Positions 1 through 5,383 of a stretch of 5,647 nt of DNA are shown here, piece by piece. Origin of the DNA: Bacteroidota bacterium (GTDB lineage Bacteria; CLD3; SB21). Each line of letters begins with the position of its first letter. Position 1 is the first letter of the stretch. Made by a program: the position numbers and the translations under genes. The stretch spans positions 1 to 5,647 of the forward strand of contig JAGQUY010000400.1 of NCBI GenBank assembly GCA_020438245.1, read 5' to 3'. A model generated the notes under the pieces. The model did no database searches. It was not told where the DNA came from and saw nothing but the letters and a program-made list of their open reading frames with translations.

Positions 1-421
1 TCGGCGGATAAACGATCGGCATATCATTCGTCGTTCGAATGGACAGGGTAGCAACATTAGTTCCGGCACTGGCACCAATATACGGCATCCCGGCCTGCAC
101 CCGATGTCGAATTACTTCAACCAACTTTTCATCATACAGCCTCTTCAACAGCCGAAAGGTATTGCCGCCCCCAATATGAACAGCATCTGCTCGCTCAAGT
201 GTTTTTACCGGATTGCCGCCTTCCTGCACCCCTGTCACCGTCAAACCCATTTGTCGGTATCGCGACCGGGTTTTGGACACATAGCCATCCACGTCATGCA
301 GTGCATAAGGAACAAAGACAACTGAACGAACGTCTCCGAGAAAATCCTGTATTTCAGCTGCGCAGTGATCGAGGTACCCTTCACCAAAATTTGTTGAATT
401 GCTGATCAATAGCAGTCTCAT
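1..421 (-). CDS. pepE: Dipeptidase E (peptidase family S51), C-terminus cut by window edge
   Basis: PepE is a cytoplasmic serine peptidase that hydrolyses dipeptides with an N-terminal aspartate, a step of peptide salvage. The first 140 residues are visible. They begin MRLLLISNST and carry the family signatures VHIGGGNTFRLL (about residues 81-92) and the nucleophile elbow YIGASAGTNVA (about 114-124). Ser118 in G-A-S-A-G is the predicted nucleophile, equivalent to Ser120 of the Salmonella enzyme. The motif NDMPIVYPP at the cut end is also typical of the family. About 90-100 residues, including the histidine that completes the active site, lie beyond base 1. The start is supported by an AAGGAG Shine-Dalgarno at 427-432, five bases before the ATG. 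The gene follows an unrecognised exported-protein gene by 2 bp and is almost certainly co-transcribed with it. Cyanophycinase is also in S51, but the short, simple N-terminus and the motifs fit PepE better. Confidence 0.93.
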   Translation of the reverse strand, partial: MRLLLISNSTNFGEGYLDHCAAEIQDFLGDVRSVVFVPYALHDVDGYVSKTRSRYRQMGLTVTGVQEGGNPVKTLERADAVHIGGGNTFRLLKRLYDEKLVEVIRHRVQAGMPYIGASAGTNVATLSIRTTNDMPIVYPP

Positions 422-423
422 GA

Positions 424-933
424 TTACTCCTTGATCGATTGTAAATACGCAGCGTCGGTCTTGCTAAAGATCATATCCATGGACGTCTGCGCTGAAATCG
501 GAACATCCATGGCAATACCGGGAGTGGATGTCAGACCACGAACAACATAGAAACTGCCGGCTATATCCTCAAAAGCAGATTGATCGTTCGACGTGAAACA
601 GGTTACCTGAACAACGACCGCATAGGGTACGCCGTTTGCCAACCGCCACAAAGCGGTGGTGCCATATACCTGATTGTCTCCACATTCTTCGGGCAGCATG
701 GTCACCTCATAGCCTTCATCCTGCACGCGAAGAATCATTCCTCCATAATAATTATAGTATCGGTAAATTTTGAATTGGCCCAAACCTTCGCATACGGAGG
801 GAGCGTCGCTTCCTTCCTGTGACGGAAGTTCCACGCAATGGCTTCCCAAAACAGTGGTCTCCGTTGAAAAGTCAACCGGCCCTTTAAAAATCAAGCACAT
901 GAGCAACACTGGAAATTTATCGATCATGAACAT
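424..933 (-). CDS. Unrecognised, probably exported cysteine-containing protein
   Basis: I do not recognise this 169-residue protein. It begins MFMIDKFPVLLMCLIF, a short hydrophobic stretch that could be a weak signal peptide, although it ends in a lysine and has no clear cleavage site. The rest carries four cysteines (about residues 33, 48, 84 and 112), an even number compatible with two disulfides in the periplasm. The central part is rich in tyrosine and beta-prone (IYRYYNYYGGMILRV). The patterns VCEGLGQFKIY and LWRLANGVPYAVVVQV loosely recall uncharacterised proteobacterial exported proteins with a C-x-G-x-x-G and a WR-x-x-x-G-x-P-x-A element; that likeness is from memory and weak. Start choice: an in-frame TAA lies just upstream (943-945), leaving TTG at 939, ATG at 933 or ATG at 927. 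None has a Shine-Dalgarno, and I chose the first ATG. pepE follows after 2 bp. That the gene is real is supported by the operon arrangement and the embedded pepE ribosome binding site. Confidence 0.7.
   Translation of the reverse strand: MFMIDKFPVLLMCLIFKGPVDFSTETTVLGSHCVELPSQEGSDAPSVCEGLGQFKIYRYYNYYGGMILRVQDEGYEVTMLPEECGDNQVYGTTALWRLANGVPYAVVVQVTCFTSNDQSAFEDIAGSFYVVRGLTSTPGIAMDVPISAQTSMDMIFSKTDAAYLQSIKE
427..432 (-). promoter_or_regulatory. Shine-Dalgarno of pepE inside the end of the upstream gene
   Basis: AAGGAG on the minus strand forms the last two sense codons (Lys-Glu) of the upstream gene, directly before its TAA stop. The spacing to the pepE ATG is five bases. Ribosomes finishing the upstream gene would therefore terminate on the pepE initiation site, an arrangement that usually gives translational coupling (inference). 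Confidence 0.85.
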
Positions 934-939
934 GTACAA

Positions 940-968
940 ATGTTAAAGGAAACCAGACCGAAAAGCAA
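940..968 (-). promoter_or_regulatory. Putative sigma-70-like promoter for the unrecognised gene and pepE
   Basis: On the minus strand TTGCTT (963-968) is followed after 17 bases by TAACAT (940-945). The -10-like box ends only six bases before the ATG at 933, so transcription would start at or next to the start codon. This would explain the missing Shine-Dalgarno. The matches to consensus are partial (3/6 and 4/6), so this is an inference from spacing and position. Confidence 0.35.
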
Positions 969-973
969 TTGCT
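964..973. repeat. Perfect 10-bp palindrome in the divergent promoter region
   Basis: AGCAATTGCT reads the same on both strands. It overlaps the -35-like box of the leftward putative promoter and lies six bases upstream of the -35-like box of the rightward one, a position suited to a regulator binding site serving both. A 10-bp palindrome can arise by chance, and no bound protein is known. Confidence 0.35.
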
Positions 974-979
974 AAACCC

Positions 980-1008
980 TTGAGCATCACTTGAAAATTG
1001 GGTATTCT
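980..1008 (+). promoter_or_regulatory. Putative sigma-70-like promoter for the TIGR01777-family gene
   Basis: TTGAGC (980-985) and TATTCT (1003-1008) are separated by 17 bases and match the -35 and -10 consensus at 4/6 positions each. Transcription would begin near 1015, giving a leader of about 16 bases that contains the GGAG ribosome binding site at 1022-1025. Confidence 0.45.
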
Positions 1009-1030
1009 CAAAGACTAAATCGGAGCTCGT

Positions 1031-1951
1031 ATGAGAATTGTATTGGCCGGCGCCAGTGGTTTTATCGGCAAACGTCTTATTCAACGTCTTTTGGAGGAAA
1101 ACCATACCCTTTATCTGCTCACCAGAGATCCAGAGAAAACGTCGGCCTCGTTTGATATAAATGTCATTTGTGTGAAGTGGGATGCCCGTTCCGTCGGTCC
1201 TTGGTCGGATTACATCGGGGAAGCCGATGCGGTAATCAACCTGGCCGGCGAATCGTTGGCCGCAAAGCGATGGAATGACGTACAAAAGGAACGACTGTGG
1301 TCCAGCCGCATTGAATCCACTCGCGCAATTGTCGATGCAATGAAGGTGAACTCAAAAAAACCAAAAGTCCTAATCAATGCCAGCGCCGTCGGATACTATG
1401 GAAATGTTCCGGATGGGGATGTGGAAGAGACTCATGATTCGGCGGATGATTTTCTCGGAAAGCTTTGTCTGGCTTGGGAGGAAGAGGCCCTGAAGGCGGA
1501 GCAACTGGGTGTGCGAGTCGTTTTGCCTCGTATCGGTATCGTTCTTGGCGATGGCGGCGGCGCACTGGATAAAATGACGACTCCTTTCAAATGGTTCGTC
1601 GGTGGGCCGCTCGGCACAGGGCGGCAATTCATGCCTTGGATTCACATGGAAGACCTCGTTCGAATCCTGCAATTTCTTCTCAATAGTAATCTTTCCGGTC
1701 CTTTCAACGCAACGGCTCCAAATCCGGTGACCATGAAAGCGTTTTCAGAGGCACTTGCCGAGATTTTGAACAGACCGTCCTGGGCGCCCGTTCCGGGGTT
1801 TCTTTTGTACGTTGTCGTTGGAGAATTTGCACGGACCCTGTTGGGCGGTCAACAGGCCGTCCCTGCCCGACTTCTGAAGAATGGCTTTGAGTTCAGGTAT
1901 CCGGATTTACAGCCTGCACTCAAGGATCTGCTGGGGCCAAAAGGACAATAA
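1031..1951 (+). CDS. TIGR01777-family (YfcH-like) NAD(P)-binding epimerase-type protein
   Basis: This 306-residue protein is a full-length member of the atypical extended short-chain dehydrogenase group that includes E. coli YfcH and the plant/cyanobacterial 'SulA' (GC1) proteins. Its substrate is not established. The dinucleotide-binding motif GASGFIG is at residues 7-13. The family blocks VINLAGESLAAKRW (68-81), INASAVGYYG (115-124), RIGIVLG (167-173) and the MPWIHMEDLV segment (201-210) follow in order. The C-terminal DUF1731 domain begins near residue 225 and ends GFEFRYPDLQPALKDLL. After the tyrosines at 122-123 there is no lysine in the classical Y-x-x-x-K position, as I recall is usual for this family, so ordinary SDR catalysis should not be assumed. 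The start ATG has GGAG five bases upstream. The gene stands alone, divergent from the pepE pair and convergent with the DUF3332 gene, and its stop is followed at once by a terminator. Confidence 0.92.
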   Translation: MRIVLAGASGFIGKRLIQRLLEENHTLYLLTRDPEKTSASFDINVICVKWDARSVGPWSDYIGEADAVINLAGESLAAKRWNDVQKERLWSSRIESTRAIVDAMKVNSKKPKVLINASAVGYYGNVPDGDVEETHDSADDFLGKLCLAWEEEALKAEQLGVRVVLPRIGIVLGDGGGALDKMTTPFKWFVGGPLGTGRQFMPWIHMEDLVRILQFLLNSNLSGPFNATAPNPVTMKAFSEALAEILNRPSWAPVPGFLLYVVVGEFARTLLGGQQAVPARLLKNGFEFRYPDLQPALKDLLGPKGQ

Positions 1952-1980
1952 AAAAAGCCGCACGTAATGCGCGGCTTTTT
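1952..1980. terminator. Bidirectional intrinsic terminator between convergent genes
   Basis: AAAAAGCCGC (1952-1961) pairs with GCGGCTTTTT (1971-1980) around a nine-base loop. The GC-rich core is flanked by an A-run on one side and a T-run on the other, so it can end transcription in both directions. It directly follows the stop codon of the rightward TIGR01777-family gene and lies 17 bp beyond the stop of the leftward DUF3332 gene. Confidence 0.92.
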
Positions 1981-1997
1981 CGTAAATCGAATTAGAT

Positions 1998-2498
1998 CTA
2001 TCTCGCTTCTGCCGGATTGATCAGTTCATACGTTCCGTCTTCCGGATGAATCTGCGCGATTTTTTCCATCATTCCGTCGTGATTCGCATACCAAGACTGG
2101 TCTTCTTCGTTGTACTGAAGCGACGTCTTGATTCCGGCACTTGCTCCATCCAGCGCAACAATCTCGAGTTTGTTTCTGGTGGCGGTCAATTCATATGTGG
2201 TACCTTCGTACGCCACTTTTTGCTTCTCAACTTGACCTTCTTTCATGGCCATCGGATTGGAGCCGGTCCAAAACTCTATCGTATTCAATGCCACGATATC
2301 AATCAAGCCGGCTATTCCATATACGGGTACAATCCAAAGCACCCACATCACAAGGGTATTGACAAATTTGTTACCCAATGTTCCGTTCCAGGTATAGAGT
2401 TTTCTTGTTAAAGCGAACTTTCCGTAACAACTAGCCAGACTTGTGCTTCCAACGACTACTGCCAAGCACAGGCTGATGACTTTTAAGTACCTGTTCAT
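1998..2498 (-). CDS. DUF3332-family lipoprotein
   Basis: This 166-residue protein matches the DUF3332 family, whose function is unknown. Residues 1-23 form a lipoprotein signal peptide ending in the lipobox Leu-Ala-Ser with the lipidated Cys24. Tyr at the +2 position is not an inner-membrane retention signal by the E. coli Asp+2 rule. The family core follows: FALTRKLYTWNGTLGNKFVN (28-47), a hydrophobic segment VMWVLWIVPVYGIAGLIDIV (50-69) that may span or dip into the membrane, and NTIEFWTGSNP (72-82). The rest (about 85-166) is polar and beta-rich, with YEGTTYELTATRN and a C-terminal HPEDGTYELINP. The start has a near-perfect AAGGAGG Shine-Dalgarno at 2503-2509. The gene appears monocistronic: a terminator closes the unit upstream of it, and it shares the 1952-1980 terminator with the convergent gene. 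Confidence 0.9.
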   Translation of the reverse strand: MNRYLKVISLCLAVVVGSTSLASCYGKFALTRKLYTWNGTLGNKFVNTLVMWVLWIVPVYGIAGLIDIVALNTIEFWTGSNPMAMKEGQVEKQKVAYEGTTYELTATRNKLEIVALDGASAGIKTSLQYNEEDQSWYANHDGMMEKIAQIHPEDGTYELINPAEAR

Positions 2499-2502
2499 AA
2501 AT

Positions 2503-2509
2503 CCTCCTT
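2503..2509 (-). promoter_or_regulatory. Strong Shine-Dalgarno of the DUF3332 gene
   Basis: AAGGAGG lies four bases before the ATG at 2498. It is the best anti-16S match in the window. It fixes the start and indicates that this organism uses canonical Shine-Dalgarno initiation. Confidence 0.85.
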
Positions 2510-2525
2510 GCTAAGTGTAAACTGA

Positions 2526-2548
2526 GATTCTGGAATCCCTTCGATTCC
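2526..2548. repeat. Cluster of GATTC/GAATC half-sites in the leader of the DUF3332 gene
   Basis: Reading on the plus strand, GATTC (2526-2530), GGAATC (2532-2537) and GATTCC (2543-2548) form two overlapping inverted repeats: GATTC-TG-GAATC with a two-base centre, and GGAATC-CCTTC-GATTCC with a five-base loop. The cluster lies 28-50 bp upstream of the start codon. It could be an operator or alternative hairpins in the leader RNA. I cannot tell which, and chance is possible for arms this short. Confidence 0.35.
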
Positions 2549-2630
2549 GGTGAGTAGTTTTGAATGGAAAAGCAATATCAGATTGTGACAACCGAATAAA
2601 GGTATTATGATTTCAAGCGAATTGCCAATT

Positions 2631-2660
2631 AAAAAAATAGGCCGCTTTTTTGGAGCGGCC
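2631..2660 (-). terminator. Intrinsic terminator of the nhaC-tlpA-trx unit
   Basis: On the minus strand, GGCCGCT (2654-2660) pairs with AGCGGCC (2640-2646) across a seven-base loop, and a T-rich tract follows (2631-2638, TATTTTTTT). This is a typical Rho-independent terminator. It begins about 32 bases after the stop of the thioredoxin-like gene and separates that unit from the DUF3332 gene on the same strand. Confidence 0.9.
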
Positions 2661-2691
2661 ATCGTAAACAAAAACAGAATGAGGTTTTAGA

Positions 2692-3291
2692 CTATGAAGT
2701 CTTCTTCCACTTGATGGTACAGCCGATTGCTTTGGTGGAAGTCACGTCCGGGCGTTTACCGGAATCGAGCGCTTGGATAGCAGATTCAACAAACCTATTC
2801 TTGGCAGCCGCCGCATTCTCTGTGTTATCATCAATCGCGCCTATGTAAGCCACCTCAAAGACGTTTCCCTTACGTTCCAACAAATAGACATGAGGCGTCC
2901 TGGAAGCTCCGAAAGCGGTTGCCACTGCCTGGCTCTCATCCTGTACATACGGAAACGAGTACCCAAATTTTTTCGCCCGTTCCACCATGGCTTCAAAAGA
3001 ATCGCCGGGCTGGCGGTCCGGGTCATTTGGATTGATAGCCACAACAGGATACCCTGTCGATTTGAACTTCTTGTCCAGGTCGATGATGCGTTGCTCGTAT
3101 GCTTGTGCATAGGGACAGGTATTGCAAGTGAAAATGACAATCACACCTTTTGAGGTTTGATAGTCTGAAAGGGAAACCATTTTTCCGTCTACATTTTTTA
3201 AGGTGAAATTGGACACGCGGTCACCAACTTTGTATCCCTGTGCAACAGCAAACGCAGTTGCAAAAAACAGCATGACTAGGGTCTTTTTCAT
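2692..3291 (-). CDS. Exported thioredoxin-like protein (AhpC/TSA-type redoxin fold, CNTC active site)
   Basis: This 199-residue protein starts with a clear signal peptide, MKKTLVMLFFATAFAVAQ, with predicted cleavage after Gln18, so it should act in the periplasm. The mature part has the redoxin layout: VGDRVSNFTLKNVDGKMVSL (22-41), the active-site strand VIVIFTCNTCPYAQAYEQR with Cys56 and Cys59, AINPNDP (85-91), and the cis-proline loop ASRTPHVYLL (Pro133). The CNxCP motif and the C-terminal GCTIKWK, containing Cys191, mark the widespread 'thioredoxin family protein' group, which usually has CNHCP. The partner substrate is unknown. A TTG at 3306 would extend the frame by five residues, but AAAGGA at 3298-3303, six bases before the ATG at 3291, decides for the shorter form and gives a normal signal peptide. 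The tlpA-like gene lies 11 bp upstream, and an intrinsic terminator follows. Confidence 0.9.
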   Translation of the reverse strand: MKKTLVMLFFATAFAVAQGYKVGDRVSNFTLKNVDGKMVSLSDYQTSKGVIVIFTCNTCPYAQAYEQRIIDLDKKFKSTGYPVVAINPNDPDRQPGDSFEAMVERAKKFGYSFPYVQDESQAVATAFGASRTPHVYLLERKGNVFEVAYIGAIDDNTENAAAAKNRFVESAIQALDSGKRPDVTSTKAIGCTIKWKKTS

Positions 3292-3297
3292 CCGTTG

Positions 3298-3303
3298 TCC
3301 TTT
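3298..3303 (-). promoter_or_regulatory. Shine-Dalgarno that fixes the start of the thioredoxin-like gene
   Basis: AAAGGA on the minus strand overlaps the last base of the upstream gene's TGA stop and sits six bases before ATG 3291. It could not serve the upstream TTG at 3306, so the ATG is the likely start. The overlap with the stop suggests coupled translation of the two redox proteins. Confidence 0.8.
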
Positions 3304-3773
3304 CAATTGATGGTAGATCTGATCAAACGAAATAACTCTTCCTTTGTGAACGCCTCTCCCTTGAATATTCTGAGATCACGGTAGTTGTTAACTACGAGCG
3401 TTGCCGGAATTGCACCGCTCCACGACGGATCGATTGCATCTATATAATTATTGGCGTCGGCTTCGTCCAGTAATACGACGTCGGTCTTCATTTTTCTCTT
3501 TATTACAAATGGTTTGACCTTGGACTCAAACTGAGACCTAAAATCAACACTCACCAAGACAATTCGAACCTTCTCTGTTGAGAAAAATTGATTCGCCTCT
3601 TCAAAATAAGGAAGTTCTTCGATGCATGGACTGCACCAAGTCGCCCAGAAATTGATCACATACGTAGTATCGTTGGCGCGTTCGTAAATCCGCTTTACGT
3701 CGGGCAGTTTTGCAATAGAAATAGTCTGAGCAAACAGAGAGCTACCGACAAGGAGTATCGGAATCCAACGCAT
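3303..3773 (-). CDS. TlpA/ResA-like periplasmic thiol-disulfide protein
   Basis: This 156-residue thioredoxin-fold protein begins with a signal peptide, MRWIPILLVGSSLFAQ, probably cleaved after Gln16. The active site is VINFWATWCSPCIEELP with the redox pair Cys47-Cys50. The cis-proline loop is SGAIPATLVVN (Pro123). These are hallmarks of TlpA/ResA-type reductases, which reduce disulfides on exported proteins or during cytochrome c assembly; which role applies here is not visible. The protein is short for the group, with almost no N-terminal extension between the signal peptide and the thioredoxin domain (ISIAKLPDVKRIYERANDTT). The start has AAGGA at 3782-3786, eight bases upstream. It lies 34 bp after nhaC with no terminator between, and 11 bp before the second thioredoxin-like gene, so the three are probably co-transcribed. 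Confidence 0.9.
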   Translation of the reverse strand: MRWIPILLVGSSLFAQTISIAKLPDVKRIYERANDTTYVINFWATWCSPCIEELPYFEEANQFFSTEKVRIVLVSVDFRSQFESKVKPFVIKRKMKTDVVLLDEADANNYIDAIDPSWSGAIPATLVVNNYRDLRIFKGEAFTKEELFRLIRSTIN

Positions 3774-3807
3774 TTGAGGCGTCCTTCATAACTTCGAAAT
3801 ACTTCTC

Positions 3808-5286
3808 TTACGCGGCGGATGGCTCCGGGTTCCTGTTTTTTTCTTCCTCACCCTCCACCAGCGGAGCCATTGTCCATCCTGTAAACCCATAGAGAATAGA
3901 AACGAAGGGGTTGATAAGGTTGAGGAAACAGAACGGCAGATACGCGGTGGTGGCTACGCCCAGCGTGGTCGACATAAATGCACCGCAGGTATTCCAAGGA
4001 ACCAAAACCGAAGTAAGGGTACCGGCGTCTTCAAGGGCTCGACTCAGGTTTTTAGGATCAAGCTTGGCATCCCGATAGGCCTCCCTGTACATCCGTCCGG
4101 TGATTACGATGGCCAAGTACTGGTCGGAAGCCGTGAGATTCATGAATACACTCGTTCCGATGGTCGCCAGAACCAGGCGCCCTGTTGTGTAGGCCACCTT
4201 GAGAACCGACTGCGCAATCTTCATCAGCATTCCGCTGCCTTCCATGACACCGCCAAACATCATGGCAGACATGATGAGCCAAATGGTTGAGAGCATATTA
4301 TAGATGCCGCCGCGAGACAATAACGAATCCACCTCTGGCACTCCGGTGCTTGCCTTGAACCCGCTGGCCATAGCCCAAATAGAAGCTTTGAAGGATGCAA
4401 GCGCATAGTTGTTTGGCTCTCCGGCAAACTCAGATACAGCCTGAGGTTGGAATAAGACAGCAAACAGCATGCCCATGCCGCAGCCTGCCAACAAAGCCGG
4501 AATGGCAGGAATTTTCCGAACTACCATCCAGATTACGATGACTGGAGGAATCAGCATATAGAGTGCTGTGTTGAACTTCCCGTTTATCGCGTCGGTCACC
4601 TGTTTAATTCTTTCCGGTGAATAGCTCTCGCCGTCCATCCAAAAACCAATGATGAGAAACAACAACAGGGAAATGATCATACTCGGGCCGGTTGTGTAAA
4701 CCATATGCCGAACGTGGGAAAACAGATCCGTCCCGGCCATGGCAGGCGCCAAGTTGGTCGTATCGGAAAGCGGGGACATTTTATCACCAAAATAGGCTCC
4801 TGAGATAATGGCCCCTGCTGTCAGACCCATTGGTATACCCATGGTGTGACCAATCCCAATCAACGCCAGGCCTACGGTACCTGCTGTGGACCAACTGCTG
4901 CCCGTCGCAAGGGAAACCAGTGCACATACGAAGCACGTGGCAAACAAAAAAATGGAAGGCGTTAAAATTTTCAAACCCCAAACGACCAAGGCAGGCACAA
5001 TGCCGCCAAGAATCCATGTTCCAATCAATCCGCCGATAATCAGCAGGATCAGAATAGCCTGCATCGCAACACTGATGTTCTTCAGAATGCTGTCCTGCAA
5101 TTCCTGCCAGGAGCAGCCTTGCCACATTGCAATGAGTGCTGCGAAGATGGCCGCGGTCATCAAAGCCACCTGATTGGGCCCGCCGGAAACTCCGTCGCCA
5201 AAAACCCGGACGCAAAGAACCAGCAAGCCGATAAGAAAGAGGACGGGAATAAGAGACAACAATAGACTTGGCGTTTTTTTCGTCAT
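3808..5286 (-). CDS. nhaC: Na+/H+ antiporter, NhaC family
   Basis: NhaC proteins are inner-membrane secondary transporters that exchange cytoplasmic sodium for external protons, used for pH and sodium homeostasis. This 492-residue protein is full length (the founding Bacillus NhaC is somewhat shorter) and has about a dozen hydrophobic segments, beginning with LLSLIPVLFLIGLLVLCVRV (9-28). Family motifs are LATGSSWSTAGTVG (126-139), ISGAYFGDKMSPLSDTTNLA (161-180), NLTASDQYLAIVITGRMY (383-400) and VLVPWNTCGAFMSTTLGV (427-444). The polar C-terminal tail (about 478-492, EGEEEKNRNPEPSAA) is presumably cytoplasmic. The start has GGAG at 5292-5295, five bases upstream of the ATG. Transport of another substrate cannot be excluded, since some NhaC-family members exchange other ions or organic acids. 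The downstream redox genes follow closely on the same strand. Confidence 0.94.
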   Translation of the reverse strand: MTKKTPSLLLSLIPVLFLIGLLVLCVRVFGDGVSGGPNQVALMTAAIFAALIAMWQGCSWQELQDSILKNISVAMQAILILLIIGGLIGTWILGGIVPALVVWGLKILTPSIFLFATCFVCALVSLATGSSWSTAGTVGLALIGIGHTMGIPMGLTAGAIISGAYFGDKMSPLSDTTNLAPAMAGTDLFSHVRHMVYTTGPSMIISLLLFLIIGFWMDGESYSPERIKQVTDAINGKFNTALYMLIPPVIVIWMVVRKIPAIPALLAGCGMGMLFAVLFQPQAVSEFAGEPNNYALASFKASIWAMASGFKASTGVPEVDSLLSRGGIYNMLSTIWLIMSAMMFGGVMEGSGMLMKIAQSVLKVAYTTGRLVLATIGTSVFMNLTASDQYLAIVITGRMYREAYRDAKLDPKNLSRALEDAGTLTSVLVPWNTCGAFMSTTLGVATTAYLPFCFLNLINPFVSILYGFTGWTMAPLVEGEEEKNRNPEPSAA

Positions 5287-5383
5287 AGATGCTCCACCAT
5301 GTGTTCGAATAAGAAAGTCGCAAAGAATGAAGCGAAGTTAGCGATCCTGAAATGGAACCGCAAGCAATAATACAACCGGCTCG

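Larger units (their letters stand above)
2499..2628. other. Intergenic leader region of the DUF3332 gene
   Basis: This gap of about 130 bp, running from the DUF3332 start to the A-run of the next terminator, must hold the DUF3332 promoter. Apart from the Shine-Dalgarno and the GATTC/GAATC cluster I see only fragments of promoter-like sequence. On the minus strand TTGGCA, TTGTCA and CATAAT occur, but none at a consistent -35/-10 spacing. No small ORF or tRNA-like fold is evident. Confidence 0.5.

Noticed and set aside
104..405. Two overlapping plus-strand open frames opposite pepE
   Set aside because: They are antisense to the conserved S51 peptidase motifs, and their translations show no family likeness.
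580..822. 80-codon plus-strand open frame opposite the unrecognised gene
   Set aside because: No Shine-Dalgarno or recognisable motif. The minus-strand frame is longer and is tied to pepE by its embedded ribosome binding site.
917..1285. 122-codon open frame on the minus strand across the divergent gap and the start of the TIGR01777-family gene
   Set aside because: It lies antisense to a well-supported conserved gene and overlaps the start of the leftward gene. Its translation shows no family motif or signal peptide.
1370..1672. Several open frames antisense to the TIGR01777-family gene
   Set aside because: They are shadow frames of a conserved coding region, with no ribosome binding site and unnatural His/Pro/Arg-rich composition.
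2594..2628. Possible Bacteroidota-type promoter (TTGG, about 20 bases, TACCTTTA) for the DUF3332 gene
   Set aside because: Both elements deviate from the TTTG / TAnnTTTG consensus, and the strong Shine-Dalgarno sites argue against a typical Bacteroidota expression system.
4784..5323. 179-codon open frame on the minus strand within nhaC in another frame
   Set aside because: The same bases encode the conserved NhaC membrane segments in their own frame. The alternative product is a cysteine/arginine-rich mix with no recognisable domain.
5335..5363. Possible promoter for nhaC: TTGCGG, 17 bases, TAACTT on the minus strand
   Set aside because: The spacing is ideal, but each box matches consensus at only three of six positions. 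Similar matches are frequent, so I do not annotate it.
5287..5383. Search for a terminator between the HAD phosphatase gene and nhaC
   Set aside because: No GC-rich stem followed by a T-run is present on the minus strand, so read-through is possible but unproven.
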